This document shows, in pieces, positions 37,076-46,776 of a stretch of DNA of 64,000 nt (the first letter of the stretch is position 1; each line of letters starts with the position of its first letter). The notes beneath the pieces are model-generated. The model was not told the DNA's origin. It searched no databases and saw only the letters and a list, made by a program, of their open reading frames with translations. A program made the position numbers and the translations under genes. This DNA comes from Glaciecola sp. HTCC2999 (lineage in GTDB: Bacteria; Pseudomonadota; Gammaproteobacteria; Enterobacterales; Alteromonadaceae): assembly GCF_000155775.1 (NCBI RefSeq), contig NZ_DS989810.1, positions 408,989-472,988 of the forward strand, in the 5' to 3' direction.

Positions 37076-39433
37076 TTAGATACTTCCTTGTGTGATATGT
37101 TTAGCTAAGGTTTTAATTTTATCGGTCCAACGCTGTGCCGGAAAAAATGTGTTGGTATGTTTATGTGAATCTATCGCATCAATAATATTTTGCTTTAGCT
37201 GGCTTGCTTGTGGAATTGTAGTCGCTTGTTTATCCAGCCATAGTAACCAGCGGTGATCATCGATCCCTTGAGCAAAAATGAATAACCCTTCATCAACATT
37301 ATATAAACTTGGGCAAGTTTGAAGCTGAGGATATAAGAATTGAACATCGTCTTCTCTACCATCTATGGGAGACAAAGGGAGTGCCGTCGGCATTCTAGCA
37401 TGCCATTGTAAGTATCCTTTCACCGGATAATACCAACTGAGATAACCGGCACTGTAACGACTATCGGTAATATTATATAGCCACAGATCCGTAGATTTTT
37501 TAGTCCAATCAGCTAAATCCTGATAAGTCTCCATGACCCCTTCATTCACGAGTGCCGCTGTCACATAATCTAACAGAATATGATCATCTGGATGATTAAA
37601 ATGCCCCGCAGTCGTGAGACTCGCATTTTGTAACAATGAAGATAACGCCTCTGAATCGGCGTTAGAGGGCTCATCTGCAACACTCCATAATACCTCAGGG
37701 AGTCCTAGTCGTTTTATTTTTTGTGATAAGTCATTTAATCTAGTGATCGTTGCATTAAATCCCATTTTTGCGACTAAACGTTTAAATGGCGTATAAGCTA
37801 AAATAGGACCGTTCATCCCAGCATTTTGTATATCTTTGAGTTCTTGTAAAAATATCGCCTCAGTGCGAGTATCATGTGGTGTGGTAAACCCTGGCGCAAT
37901 TGAACTTAAACCCAATTCACGAAAAAAAGCTAAATCACACTGTACTGACAAGTCTGCCGCCGCTTTACTTTCCCATAAATGATGGGGGGATTGTTCAGTA
38001 TATACACCGATATGTTTAGTTATTTCAGGTAAACGTGTATCAAGTACATTAACTAACAAGGCGTGAGTCACTAACTCATTGCCGACTTGATATTGCAATT
38101 CCATGGGGTATTGGCCTTGTTTCGATGCTGTTGTTGTCAATCTTAACGACAGTAACGTAGGATATTGCGACGATGGGATGGCGATATAGGGCGGTGTTAA
38201 ATACTGCGCGCTAGGCTGTAAAACATTACTTTTTAACCTTTCTCTGCGTAGTTGCCATCTGCTCTGTCGCAATTCAGTTTGAATACCTGATCCACGATGT
38301 TTATTAACCAATTTTATATTTGAAATCATCTTACCTGGTTTAACATTCAGCTGATAAACCAGAAATTCGTTACTGTCCTGAGCCATATCTATAGATAGTG
38401 TTTGTGCTTGTTGACCCAGCACCTGATCGATAGATTGTGGCCTTTTGGGATTCAAATCGATTGGCCAATTACGCTTCCACCATTGTTCACGCGCGTCATT
38501 CAACGCCTGTGAAAATGTCGTGTCATTTGCTGGTTCAACAACGATCCCACTGACAAACCCAGCTTCAGGCGTATTCCCGTGGAAAGAAATCACATGCTCA
38601 GATGTGCTAGCAGCTAAAACAAATGTAATAGGCTCATAGTGAGGTGTAATCAAAGAATGGAACACAGATGTTTGCGCATTAAACACCTCATCTTTACCTT
38701 TTAAATAATGTTGGTTAAGCCATTGTCGATGATTAATTTGCTGTTCATATACCGTCTTGTTATTGGCTTTGATCACCCTTGATAAAATTCTCGGCGTGTA
38801 TTCCCAATCTCCCATATCATGAATAAAGAGAGTCACTTTTGACGGTGAAGTCGTTGGTGGCAGTGTGATTTTCTCAATGCCTTTAATCCCATCAGTAATT
38901 AACCCTTCAGTGATGGAGAAATGTCGGTCACGTTGTAAGGCAGTTAAATAGCGACCACTAAGTGCGGAATGTTGAGGCGTAACACGTGTAAACTGAGGCC
39001 AAACGGGAGAGGATTTTGCGCCGAAATCCCATGCTAGCACATCGGTTGTCTGCTCCGGCGGAATATCTACTGACAAACGTTTGATGTCTATATCCACCTT
39101 ATTATCTAAACTGAATATAATTATTTGCCTAAGCGAGCTTAAATCTAACGGTGTTTTATCACTTTTTAACGTGTTAGCTAAGGTAAGTTGTATATCAAAA
39201 GGACCTGGCGCTATCATCCGTTCAATATTGGCCCTCTGAGCATAAGAAGGACGTAAAGAGTCATCAATACGAATGATTAACATCACCGGCGTTTTATTAT
39301 TGTTCTCACCTTTTATGGTAAGAACTGCGCTGGGTGCTGTGGCTTTAGAAAAAGATAAAACACGCTTGATAGCATGTGCTTGAAACGAGGTGGAGAATAG
39401 CAAGAATAATAAAAAGACATAGGATTTATTCAA
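37076..39433 (-). CDS. Secreted DUF4091-like protein of the polysaccharide operon
   Basis: Long exported protein of about 785 residues. The start is taken as the TTG at 39433 because a GGAG ribosome site lies 6-7 bases before it; a TTG at 39445 is also in frame. A signal peptide (hydrophobic LLFLLFSTSFQAHA) is followed by a beta-rich region and then a barrel-like region. The features EVLWSVADEPSN and LWLYNITDSRYSAGYLSWYYPVKGYLQWHARM recall the DUF4091/glycoside hydrolase-like family. An enzyme that trims or modifies the exported polysaccharide is plausible. The activity is not shown. It overlaps the chain-length gene slightly. Confidence 0.65.
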   Translation of the reverse strand: MNKSYVFLLFLLFSTSFQAHAIKRVLSFSKATAPSAVLTIKGENNNKTPVMLIIRIDDSLRPSYAQRANIERMIAPGPFDIQLTLANTLKSDKTPLDLSSLRQIIIFSLDNKVDIDIKRLSVDIPPEQTTDVLAWDFGAKSSPVWPQFTRVTPQHSALSGRYLTALQRDRHFSITEGLITDGIKGIEKITLPPTTSPSKVTLFIHDMGDWEYTPRILSRVIKANNKTVYEQQINHRQWLNQHYLKGKDEVFNAQTSVFHSLITPHYEPITFVLAASTSEHVISFHGNTPEAGFVSGIVVEPANDTTFSQALNDAREQWWKRNWPIDLNPKRPQSIDQVLGQQAQTLSIDMAQDSNEFLVYQLNVKPGKMISNIKLVNKHRGSGIQTELRQSRWQLRRERLKSNVLQPSAQYLTPPYIAIPSSQYPTLLSLRLTTTASKQGQYPMELQYQVGNELVTHALLVNVLDTRLPEITKHIGVYTEQSPHHLWESKAAADLSVQCDLAFFRELGLSSIAPGFTTPHDTRTEAIFLQELKDIQNAGMNGPILAYTPFKRLVAKMGFNATITRLNDLSQKIKRLGLPEVLWSVADEPSNADSEALSSLLQNASLTTAGHFNHPDDHILLDYVTAALVNEGVMETYQDLADWTKKSTDLWLYNITDSRYSAGYLSWYYPVKGYLQWHARMPTALPLSPIDGREDDVQFLYPQLQTCPSLYNVDEGLFIFAQGIDDHRWLLWLDKQATTIPQASQLKQNIIDAIDSHKHTNTFFPAQRWTDKIKTLAKHITQGSI

Positions 39434-40880
39434 GTATTTCTCCAATTAGATCTTGAGAAACCACTTGCGGGATCCTCGTTAATACTGGAATACCTAATTG
39501 CTCGACTAAATTCTTTTGATAATGAACGGTTTGATCATTGAGTTCGACAATAATAGCGCACCCAATCCCTAGAAATAATCCACCGACCAAACCTGCTAAT
39601 AAAAATACGAAAGCAGATGGACTTGAGGGTATGCTAGGCGTAAAAGGTAAATCGATGATCTTAATCCGGTTTTCTTTTTCAAAAGTCCCTAAAGAACCGG
39701 TAACTCGAGCTAACTCACTACGTTCTAAAAATTCTTCATAAAGTTTATTTTTTACTTTTAAATCACGCTGCAAAATATTTAATTGTTTATCTAGTTCACC
39801 TAACTGTGAAGTCTGTTTTGTTTGTTCTACGATCATTTGTCGTAAACTTTTCACTTCCTCAGTTAATGCACTGACCTTATTACGAACTGATTGGAGTCGA
39901 TCTAATTGTGATATTAATAATCGAGGTTGAGTACCATTAGTATCTGAGTTAGCTGCACCAGCCATGGTGATTAACTGGTCAGCATTCACCTGATTGTCTA
40001 TGTTTGATAATGCATTGTTACGTTCAGTTTGTAATCGAGTGAGCCTTCTAAGCGTACCTTGTACACTACTGTGACCGTCTGTATAACGCGCTCGCAGTAG
40101 TGTTAAGTTACTTTGTAATGTCACAATTTCTTCTTCTAGTTTTGCCATTACTGGATTTGTTTTTGATAATTGCTGATCAATCGTCCCTAAACTATTTAAT
40201 GCGCCAGCTAATTCAGCTTCACGTTCAAATAATCGATTTTTTAATTGGGCTAACCGACTGACGTTTCCCATATGCAATTCAGGTAATTGTTCTGCATGCT
40301 TATTTTTAAATGCTGCTAATGCATTTTCTGAGCGCTCTAATTCAACCTTCCTATCGGCTAATAAATCCATTAGAAATTCTGATGAATCTTCCATTGATGA
40401 GCGCTCTGGTGCTAATAATTGTTCAATAAAATACCCAGATAAAGTCTGTAGGATAGGCTCAATTACTTCTGGATCTGAGGCCGTATATTGGATCCTAATC
40501 AGGTCTTTACCTGACATTTCCATCCGCAATGAACTAGATAGCAAATAAATGGCTCTGTCTTGTTCTACTTTTGAGGATTTTTCATCAATCAAACCTCGAT
40601 CTACGGCTACTTTATATAACACATGACGAGAATGTAATAGTGTTTGGAGCGCGGACAGGCGCTCCTTAAGCATTGCAGATACCGCAAAATCCTCTAGGAA
40701 TGGATTCAGTTTTGAAGTTTCTTGAATTAACATGCTGGTATGGGCCGTATAGGTTTTAGGTGACACAAGACCTACAGCAAAGCCTATAATCGGCATGATA
40801 AGGAACGGAATGGCAATGACATAACGTCGACGCCAGGCAACATCAAGCCAGACATATAATTGATACGCAACATTATTCAT
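39426..40880 (-). CDS. Wzz/GNVR-type polysaccharide chain-length determinant
   Basis: 484 residues. One transmembrane helix lies near each end (about 22-36 and 430-455). Between them is a long coiled-coil periplasmic part (residues 190-375, rich in Glu, Gln, Lys and Leu). The N-terminus SPKTYTAHTSMLIQETS is typical of Wzz domains. There is no C-terminal kinase domain, so the P-loop protein at 32471 may be its separate partner. It should set polymer length and couple to the SLBB exporter. It overlaps neighbouring genes at both ends. Confidence 0.87.
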   Translation of the reverse strand: MNNVAYQLYVWLDVAWRRRYVIAIPFLIMPIIGFAVGLVSPKTYTAHTSMLIQETSKLNPFLEDFAVSAMLKERLSALQTLLHSRHVLYKVAVDRGLIDEKSSKVEQDRAIYLLSSSLRMEMSGKDLIRIQYTASDPEVIEPILQTLSGYFIEQLLAPERSSMEDSSEFLMDLLADRKVELERSENALAAFKNKHAEQLPELHMGNVSRLAQLKNRLFEREAELAGALNSLGTIDQQLSKTNPVMAKLEEEIVTLQSNLTLLRARYTDGHSSVQGTLRRLTRLQTERNNALSNIDNQVNADQLITMAGAANSDTNGTQPRLLISQLDRLQSVRNKVSALTEEVKSLRQMIVEQTKQTSQLGELDKQLNILQRDLKVKNKLYEEFLERSELARVTGSLGTFEKENRIKIIDLPFTPSIPSSPSAFVFLLAGLVGGLFLGIGCAIIVELNDQTVHYQKNLVEQLGIPVLTRIPQVVSQDLIGEILE

Positions 40881-41991
40881 GACTTAGCAGTAACTCCACT
40901 TGATTTGCTCGATAAGACCAATCTTCTTCACTCACTAAAGCTTGTTGTTCATAGTTATGTTCTGAAGACGCTGATGCATAAATAGCATCGACCATCTCTA
41001 TATCGTTATCGACCACTGTCACAAATCCTTTATATGGAATTAATGCAGGGAAATCAGTACTGATAACAGGCTTGCCTGTTGCTAAATATTCTCTCAGTTT
41101 TAATGGATTACATGCTCGTATTTGTTCGTTGTCTACGAAAGGCAGTAACGACACTTGCCAATGTTGCGAAAATTGCGGCAATTCGTCATGCGCCACTTCG
41201 GCAAACACAAAAACATTGGGAAACTGTGTTAACTGACTAATATCAACAACTGGCTTACCAACAAACACAAAATTCCAATCGGGCATTTTACTGATCACAC
41301 TGGCTAATAAGGGTTGGTGTAACCAATGAGAAATACTGCCATAAAAGCCCGCTATGGGTTTACCCTGCGGTAAAAGTTTGGATACCAGGGCGGGATGACT
41401 AAATAACTGATAATCCACGCCATGAGGCAATAAGTAGGTGTTAGGAGATGCTAGTTTTTTTTGTAAGGCTTCGCTAGAGACTAAAATGACATCAGCACGT
41501 TGAACAAGCAATTGTTCACGTTGCTCGACTACCTCATGATCCACTCCCGCTAATCCACCAAAATCATCTCCACAATAGTACACCACTTGGCTTTCATTTA
41601 ATCGACCAATCATATCAACAGCTGTAGGTAATGACGTCCATAATATTGGTGCATTCATGCCCATTTTTTGGGCTAATGGATTAATTTGTTTTGCCAATAG
41701 ATAGCTAGCAAAACGACGCATTAATCGGCTTTTAGGTACGGGGACGGTTTTAGGATTTAATACATTAAATTGTGTTGAGAATGCCTGTTCAGTATTCGAA
41801 GGGCTTTTTTGTTTAGCGAATAACTTTTCAAAAACACGTTTAACATCACGCCAGGTCAGTGTTGGCTGTCGTAAACCAATAGAGTTTACCCATAGCACTT
41901 TACGTGTTTTCTGAAGATGTTTAATTAAATGTTGTGTACTACTAGGTAACTTCCCCCAATCTTCACCAAAGACGATTAAATCTCGCTGCAT
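40873..41991 (-). CDS. GT4-like glycosyltransferase
   Basis: 372-residue GT-B-type protein. The first half reads VFGEDWGKLPSSTQHLIKHL and VYYCGDDFGG; the second has PIAGFYGSISHWLHQPLL and LLPFVDNEQIRACNPLKLREYLATGKPVISTDFP. The latter is the donor-binding region of this glycosyltransferase group, in which the acidic pair is less conserved than in classic GT4. It overlaps the genes on both sides. Confidence 0.83.
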   Translation of the reverse strand: MQRDLIVFGEDWGKLPSSTQHLIKHLQKTRKVLWVNSIGLRQPTLTWRDVKRVFEKLFAKQKSPSNTEQAFSTQFNVLNPKTVPVPKSRLMRRFASYLLAKQINPLAQKMGMNAPILWTSLPTAVDMIGRLNESQVVYYCGDDFGGLAGVDHEVVEQREQLLVQRADVILVSSEALQKKLASPNTYLLPHGVDYQLFSHPALVSKLLPQGKPIAGFYGSISHWLHQPLLASVISKMPDWNFVFVGKPVVDISQLTQFPNVFVFAEVAHDELPQFSQHWQVSLLPFVDNEQIRACNPLKLREYLATGKPVISTDFPALIPYKGFVTVVDNDIEMVDAIYASASSEHNYEQQALVSEEDWSYRANQVELLLSHE

Positions 41992-42962
41992 GCTACTTTC
42001 TCAAAATATGAATACGGGAGCAACGTCACTTGATTACGACCTTGATGTTTAGACTTATATAAAGCTTCATCAGCATGTGCTAGTAGAGAATTAATATCAT
42101 GTAAAAACGGCTTAAACTCTGTGACACCAAAACTGGCTGTAACGTTAATCGGCTTATTATTATATTCAATCGTTAGTTTCTCGATCATTAAACGATAACG
42201 TTCAGATGGGATCAACGCTTCATTTAAACTGGTATCAGGCATACAAATACAAAACTCTTCTCCTCCCAATCGACCAAAACTATCCTCTGCTCGGAGTGTT
42301 TCACTTATAGCGCTTGATACTTTGCGTAATACTTCATCCCCTGCATCATGGCCTAAGCCATCATTAATCGCTTTAAAGTGGTCTAAATCAAAATAAGCAA
42401 TACACATAGCGCGATCGTGTCGTTGCGCTTTGACCATTTCTTTTTTCAATATATCTTTAAAATGGCGACGATTAGAAATACCGGTTAACACATCCGTTAA
42501 CGATTCTTTTTGAAGTTGGTTGTATTGTTCACTATGAGATTTACGTAAACCAAACAAGCGATTGGTGGCAATTAATTTAGCTTCAACAAGTTCTTTATTA
42601 AACGGTGATGCTAAGAAATCATCTGCACCCGCATGTAATCCATCTACAATTAATTTAGATTCAACCCCATCAGTTAACAGTACGATTGGGCGCCAAGTCT
42701 CTTTAAGAAGATCTTCCATCATCCGTACCATTTTGACAGTCTCAATAGCATCATTAGCAAATGCAACAATATCAATCATGATCAAATCATAAATATCAGG
42801 TGTCGCTCGTAATGATGCGATTCCTTTTTCGCAAGAGATATAATGCGTTAAGCGATGATTCAACGAGGTTAAAATATCACTCATCGAGTCATTAGATGAC
42901 TGCTTAGCGCTGATAAAAAGGATATTTAATCTTTTTTGAACGTCCATGTCCGATAACTCCAT
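41976..42962 (-). CDS. REC-GGDEF diguanylate cyclase with degenerate receiver
   Basis: 328 residues from the ATG at 42962 (a TTG at 42980 and an ATG at 42947 are alternatives). A receiver-like domain covers about residues 10-125: it keeps a possible acceptor Asp (LIMIDIV) but has SAKQS in place of the acidic pocket, and FLASPF lacks the usual Lys. It is probably phosphorylation-independent. The GGDEF domain follows with FDLDHFKAINDGLGHDAGD and the active site RLGGEEFCI. An RAED inhibitory-site motif lies five residues before it, so product feedback is expected. It makes cyclic di-GMP, probably to tune the polysaccharide operon it is embedded in. Confidence 0.88.
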   Translation of the reverse strand: MELSDMDVQKRLNILFISAKQSSNDSMSDILTSLNHRLTHYISCEKGIASLRATPDIYDLIMIDIVAFANDAIETVKMVRMMEDLLKETWRPIVLLTDGVESKLIVDGLHAGADDFLASPFNKELVEAKLIATNRLFGLRKSHSEQYNQLQKESLTDVLTGISNRRHFKDILKKEMVKAQRHDRAMCIAYFDLDHFKAINDGLGHDAGDEVLRKVSSAISETLRAEDSFGRLGGEEFCICMPDTSLNEALIPSERYRLMIEKLTIEYNNKPINVTASFGVTEFKPFLHDINSLLAHADEALYKSKHQGRNQVTLLPYSYFEKVACSEI

Positions 42963-42963
42963 C

Positions 42964-43398
42964 TTAATAAAAACCCTCAAAACTTAGGGCATTAGTTAAG
43001 TCTGATACTTGTGTGGTTAATGTGTTGTAGCCATCAATACTACTATCGTAACTAATCCAATGAACCGTGAATAAGTTATTGCCAGCCGGCGCTGTCAGAG
43101 AAAAAGATTTTTGTTGTGCGGGTTCTAACATCATTCTGAAAATGATGTTGTCATTCTCATCAGCAATCGCCACCGTAGCAATGTTATCACTGCGATTAAT
43201 TGCATCTAGATCAAGCTCACTAAACGTCACAAATGTATGACCCGTTGCAGCAATAGTATCGGCCGTAGTAGCAACAGGAGTGCTTTGTTGTGGAGGTAAC
43301 AAATTAAGGGATGTATCTGTGCTTTCATCCCCTTCACTTCCACATCCGGTTAACAACATACATGTACTAGCTACTATAACAAGTGAATGATATTTCAT
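42964..43398 (-). CDS. Small lipoprotein of the polysaccharide operon
   Basis: 144 residues from the ATG at 43398. It has an AAGGG ribosome site and a lipoprotein signal ending LLTGC. The frame is open further upstream, to 43455, but that would put the signal internally and overlap the LruC gene. After the lipobox come a Ser/Thr-rich linker and a beta-rich domain of unknown family (FVTFSELDLDAINR, then LFTVHWISYDSS). No function is recognised. It lies between the LruC protein and the cyclase gene and may assist the LruC protein. Confidence 0.7.
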   Translation of the reverse strand: MKYHSLVIVASTCMLLTGCGSEGDESTDTSLNLLPPQQSTPVATTADTIAATGHTFVTFSELDLDAINRSDNIATVAIADENDNIIFRMMLEPAQQKSFSLTAPAGNNLFTVHWISYDSSIDGYNTLTTQVSDLTNALSFEGFY

Positions 43399-43408
43399 GA
43401 AAAAGCCC

Positions 43409-45400
43409 TTATTGTGGTTGTGGAGAATAAATGAATAGAGGAGTTCCATTATCATACCAATCCGAATTCGACTCTGGATTTTCTAACCAATCAATAAATT
43501 CCGGATAGGCTTGACTAATATCTTTATTTTCTATTGGATGTTTCCAACTTACGGGTAAGTCGAGCACCCAAGGTAAGTTTTGGTCTTTAACCGTAAATGG
43601 GCTCAGTACATCAGCGCTTATCACATATCCTTCAACGGGTTCATCAAATAATGACGGGTCTGTGAAGCTACCGTCTTGTTCAAACCATTCAGTCCCTGTG
43701 TAATTTGCTAAGTGAACCTCTAAGCTCCGACCTGGACCATTCACTTGCCCAAATAAACCAAACCCTTTGGTCCATTTTGTGAACCAACTGTCATCTGCGT
43801 TATCACGAGAGAATTTATACACTGGAGTATTCTCATCGGTTGGATCGCCTTTTTCTGAAGCAAAGATAAAGTGATCGTAATTCACCTGTGTTAATGTCGT
43901 AACAGCATCTACCCAATTAGCTTCCGAATTATTATCTTGCTTAAACACAATATTAAGTGTCAGCTTATTTGCAGTAGTATCAGGAAGACAATTAAAATCT
44001 TCATCATCTGTCGTTTGAAACATGCACACTAGTGAATCTGATAGATCTGATGGATCTGACACCGCATCATAATATTCCGATAACTCTTCAAAGAAGTTTT
44101 CAGTTAATGTGATGATTAACCTGGCATCATCACTTTCCAACGCCAAAGGATACTGATATGGGGCAAGCCCTAGTCCAGATACTACATTTGCAGAAAAGCC
44201 ACCATTCGCAGCATCATAGTCATAGCTAGCCACTATATTATCTGAGGCATTAAGCTTAGTTAAGTTCAACGAATCGATATTATCTAAACTGATACCGGGT
44301 AGGGATAACGCAAAACCATTTCGAAATATCGCTCCTATCGCATCAATTTCATAAGAGACAGATAGTGATCTAATAATATTGACGGTATCACCTGCACCAT
44401 TTAATTTTTCCGTTGTGATTTTGGTCAAATCATAACTCACAACCACATCATTAAAATCATAATCCCCTTGCATGGGCCAGTTATCTTCAAACGCTAACTT
44501 ACCTTGCTTCGAATTTGTGGTGTCGCCTACTTTACTCAGTTTTTTTGCAGAGCCTCTATTGGCAATGGCAGATAAAGGCGTGACTTCGACATGAAAAGAT
44601 AAATCATTATAGTCTCTATCTCCGGCCCCAGTTCCTGTTAATGGTCTATCTTCAAAGCCATAAATAAATGCGCCACTAGAGCCAGCAGATACGGTGAGAT
44701 CAGGATCATTTCCATCGAATAGAACATGATATTGACGACCTTCGCTAGAGCTCGGATTCAACGCCGGTAACGTATAAAAAGGTTGGTCATATAATAAATC
44801 TGTTTTTTGTTGTCCATTTTCACCTGCGACCCAATTATCAGATGCAATAAAAAATCCGATACTTTGACCCGCGGTTAATTGAATATAAAGATCAACCTGA
44901 TCGCCTTGAGTTAAGTCACCACCATTATCTTTGGAAGCATTAGGAAAAATAACGACATGAACTATATTACTATCTATATTAGATATGCTACTTGGCGGGT
45001 TAGATGTATCATAAATAAAATACCCTAATGCATTACTATATCCAGCATTTTCGTCTAAGAACGCCACTTTGACAGACACAGTACCTACATAGTCTTCTTT
45101 TACCGAGATATTATTGAATGTTGAACCCAACAAAGATGTGTCTATAGCAACTCCATCTGGCACTAGCCCATAAAATTGACCCAACATCGTTGTATCAAGG
45201 CTACCACTAATATTAGTCAACAAACTATTTTTGGGCTTGCCTGTATTTTTATTGTAATTATTCTTGGTATAACTAATTACTGAAGGTGATGCATTATCGT
45301 TAACATACTTCCAGGTTGACGTATCCGTTTGCTCTTGTGCTTGCGCAGCACTCGTCACCAGCATACTGCCAATTAATAGAGACATATGTTTGTTTATCAT
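43409..45400 (-). CDS. LruC-domain / DUF4114 secreted protein
   Basis: 663 residues from the ATG at 45400, which follows an AAGGAT site and gives a signal peptide (MSLLIGSMLVTSAAQAQ); the frame also runs back to 45484. The middle contains a DUF4114-like segment (FIYGFEDRPLTGTGAGDRDYND). The next part holds the LruC signature WPMQGDYDFNDVVVSYDL. These acidic Asp-rich repeats look calcium-binding. LruC proteins are surface or matrix proteins of unknown role. Its 4-bp overlap with the polymerase-like gene ties it to this operon, so a polymer-associated surface protein is inferred. Confidence 0.8.
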   Translation of the reverse strand: MINKHMSLLIGSMLVTSAAQAQEQTDTSTWKYVNDNASPSVISYTKNNYNKNTGKPKNSLLTNISGSLDTTMLGQFYGLVPDGVAIDTSLLGSTFNNISVKEDYVGTVSVKVAFLDENAGYSNALGYFIYDTSNPPSSISNIDSNIVHVVIFPNASKDNGGDLTQGDQVDLYIQLTAGQSIGFFIASDNWVAGENGQQKTDLLYDQPFYTLPALNPSSSEGRQYHVLFDGNDPDLTVSAGSSGAFIYGFEDRPLTGTGAGDRDYNDLSFHVEVTPLSAIANRGSAKKLSKVGDTTNSKQGKLAFEDNWPMQGDYDFNDVVVSYDLTKITTEKLNGAGDTVNIIRSLSVSYEIDAIGAIFRNGFALSLPGISLDNIDSLNLTKLNASDNIVASYDYDAANGGFSANVVSGLGLAPYQYPLALESDDARLIITLTENFFEELSEYYDAVSDPSDLSDSLVCMFQTTDDEDFNCLPDTTANKLTLNIVFKQDNNSEANWVDAVTTLTQVNYDHFIFASEKGDPTDENTPVYKFSRDNADDSWFTKWTKGFGLFGQVNGPGRSLEVHLANYTGTEWFEQDGSFTDPSLFDEPVEGYVISADVLSPFTVKDQNLPWVLDLPVSWKHPIENKDISQAYPEFIDWLENPESNSDWYDNGTPLFIYSPQPQ

Positions 45401-46776
45401 TTTATATCCTTGATAAGTGATATTTGTTGTTCGGTCCAGTGAGCAAGACTGACAATTAATGCGCCTAATATATATATCGGCCAACTAAATCCAAATGTTA
45501 GGAATGTTCCTGCAACTAATGTTCCCATCATTCCTGCTAACAAGGCTTCAGCTACTGTTTTTATCATTGGAGAAAAGTATGTGTCATTCGCTTCTATCGT
45601 CGACAACGTTCTTAACGCAGTTTTGACTAACATGACTATCGTAATCACAAATACTATAAATCCTAAAATTCCCGTCTCAGCTAACACCCCAAACCATGTG
45701 CTGTGAACCGCATGATTAAGGCCATCCCAATGAGGACTGTAAAAAAAGTAGTTTGAGAAAAAGTTATCAATACCTACTCCTGTCAACGGGTTATCAGTAG
45801 CCATACCTATCGCTGCTTCCCATGCATAAATTCTGCCCATGGCAGATGCATCAACGCCCTCTTCTGCGGCGCCACCAGAAGCACGTTCAGATATCCCTGC
45901 TACTTGGTATAGTACAAGCGCGCCAATAATGCCAATCAAAAAGAACAATAATTTATTTTTTATTCGTCGATACGCATAAATACCAAAGACAGCCATGATC
46001 CCTAATAACCCGCCACGGCTTTGGGTGGCTAAAACCGCAGAAAATAAAATGCAGATACTGACAATACCAAAAAATTTTGTGGGATAATTCATACCTTTAT
46101 TGACGATAAACCCGACAGCGAAAGCAGCTGGAAACATTAATACCAATGATAAGTCATTAGGGTCACCTAACACTGAACCGAAAACACGCCCTATGGTCAC
46201 GCGAGTCTCTTCTACTAAGCCAATCCCTAATGCTTTGTTGGATAATGCTTTGATCCCCACAATCCAACCGGCAATGACAATCGCGACTGATGCGATAACA
46301 AATTCAGATTCACGTGTAATTAACCAAGCAATGGCAAAGCTCATAATGGCAATTTTGACGTAAATATTTAAATAATAACCCATGGCCACCGGTAAATTAC
46401 TCGCCATTACCACCCCAATGGATACCAACACATAAAATGTCATGAGTGAGGTAAACTCTGGTCGCCACCATAATGAAAAGCGTTTTTTGAAGAATACATT
46501 CCAACTCATACTGGCAATACTCGCGAGCGATAGCAGCAGTGGAATTTTGAAGTTATATAGTTGGGGAATGACTTCATGGATCCTAAAAAAGGAAAAGATG
46601 ACGAACAAAAGCACCATGAAAAACGGATACTCCAGCACGATTAAAATAGCAAACGGTAACATTCCTACCGCAACAATGACGGCAGGATGTGGAATGAAAT
46701 ACCACACAACGGCTAGCAAGCCACATAATGAAATGATCAAAAAGTGTCGGGGAACGACTAGCAGCTTATCTAACAT
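45397..46776 (-). CDS. O-antigen ligase/polymerase-like membrane protein (Wzy/WaaL type)
   Basis: 459 residues with about ten to twelve hydrophobic segments and one larger periplasmic loop. The loop contains YAWEAAIGMATDNPLTGVG, NFFSNYF and LNHAVHSTWFGVLAETGILG, the Wzy_C/WaaL signature with the functional His and Arg region. It would polymerise the flipped repeat units or ligate them. It overlaps the flippase gene by 7 bp. It is the likely polymerase of a Wzx/Wzy pathway. Confidence 0.87.
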   Translation of the reverse strand: MLDKLLVVPRHFLIISLCGLLAVVWYFIPHPAVIVAVGMLPFAILIVLEYPFFMVLLFVIFSFFRIHEVIPQLYNFKIPLLLSLASIASMSWNVFFKKRFSLWWRPEFTSLMTFYVLVSIGVVMASNLPVAMGYYLNIYVKIAIMSFAIAWLITRESEFVIASVAIVIAGWIVGIKALSNKALGIGLVEETRVTIGRVFGSVLGDPNDLSLVLMFPAAFAVGFIVNKGMNYPTKFFGIVSICILFSAVLATQSRGGLLGIMAVFGIYAYRRIKNKLLFFLIGIIGALVLYQVAGISERASGGAAEEGVDASAMGRIYAWEAAIGMATDNPLTGVGIDNFFSNYFFYSPHWDGLNHAVHSTWFGVLAETGILGFIVFVITIVMLVKTALRTLSTIEANDTYFSPMIKTVAEALLAGMMGTLVAGTFLTFGFSWPIYILGALIVSLAHWTEQQISLIKDIK

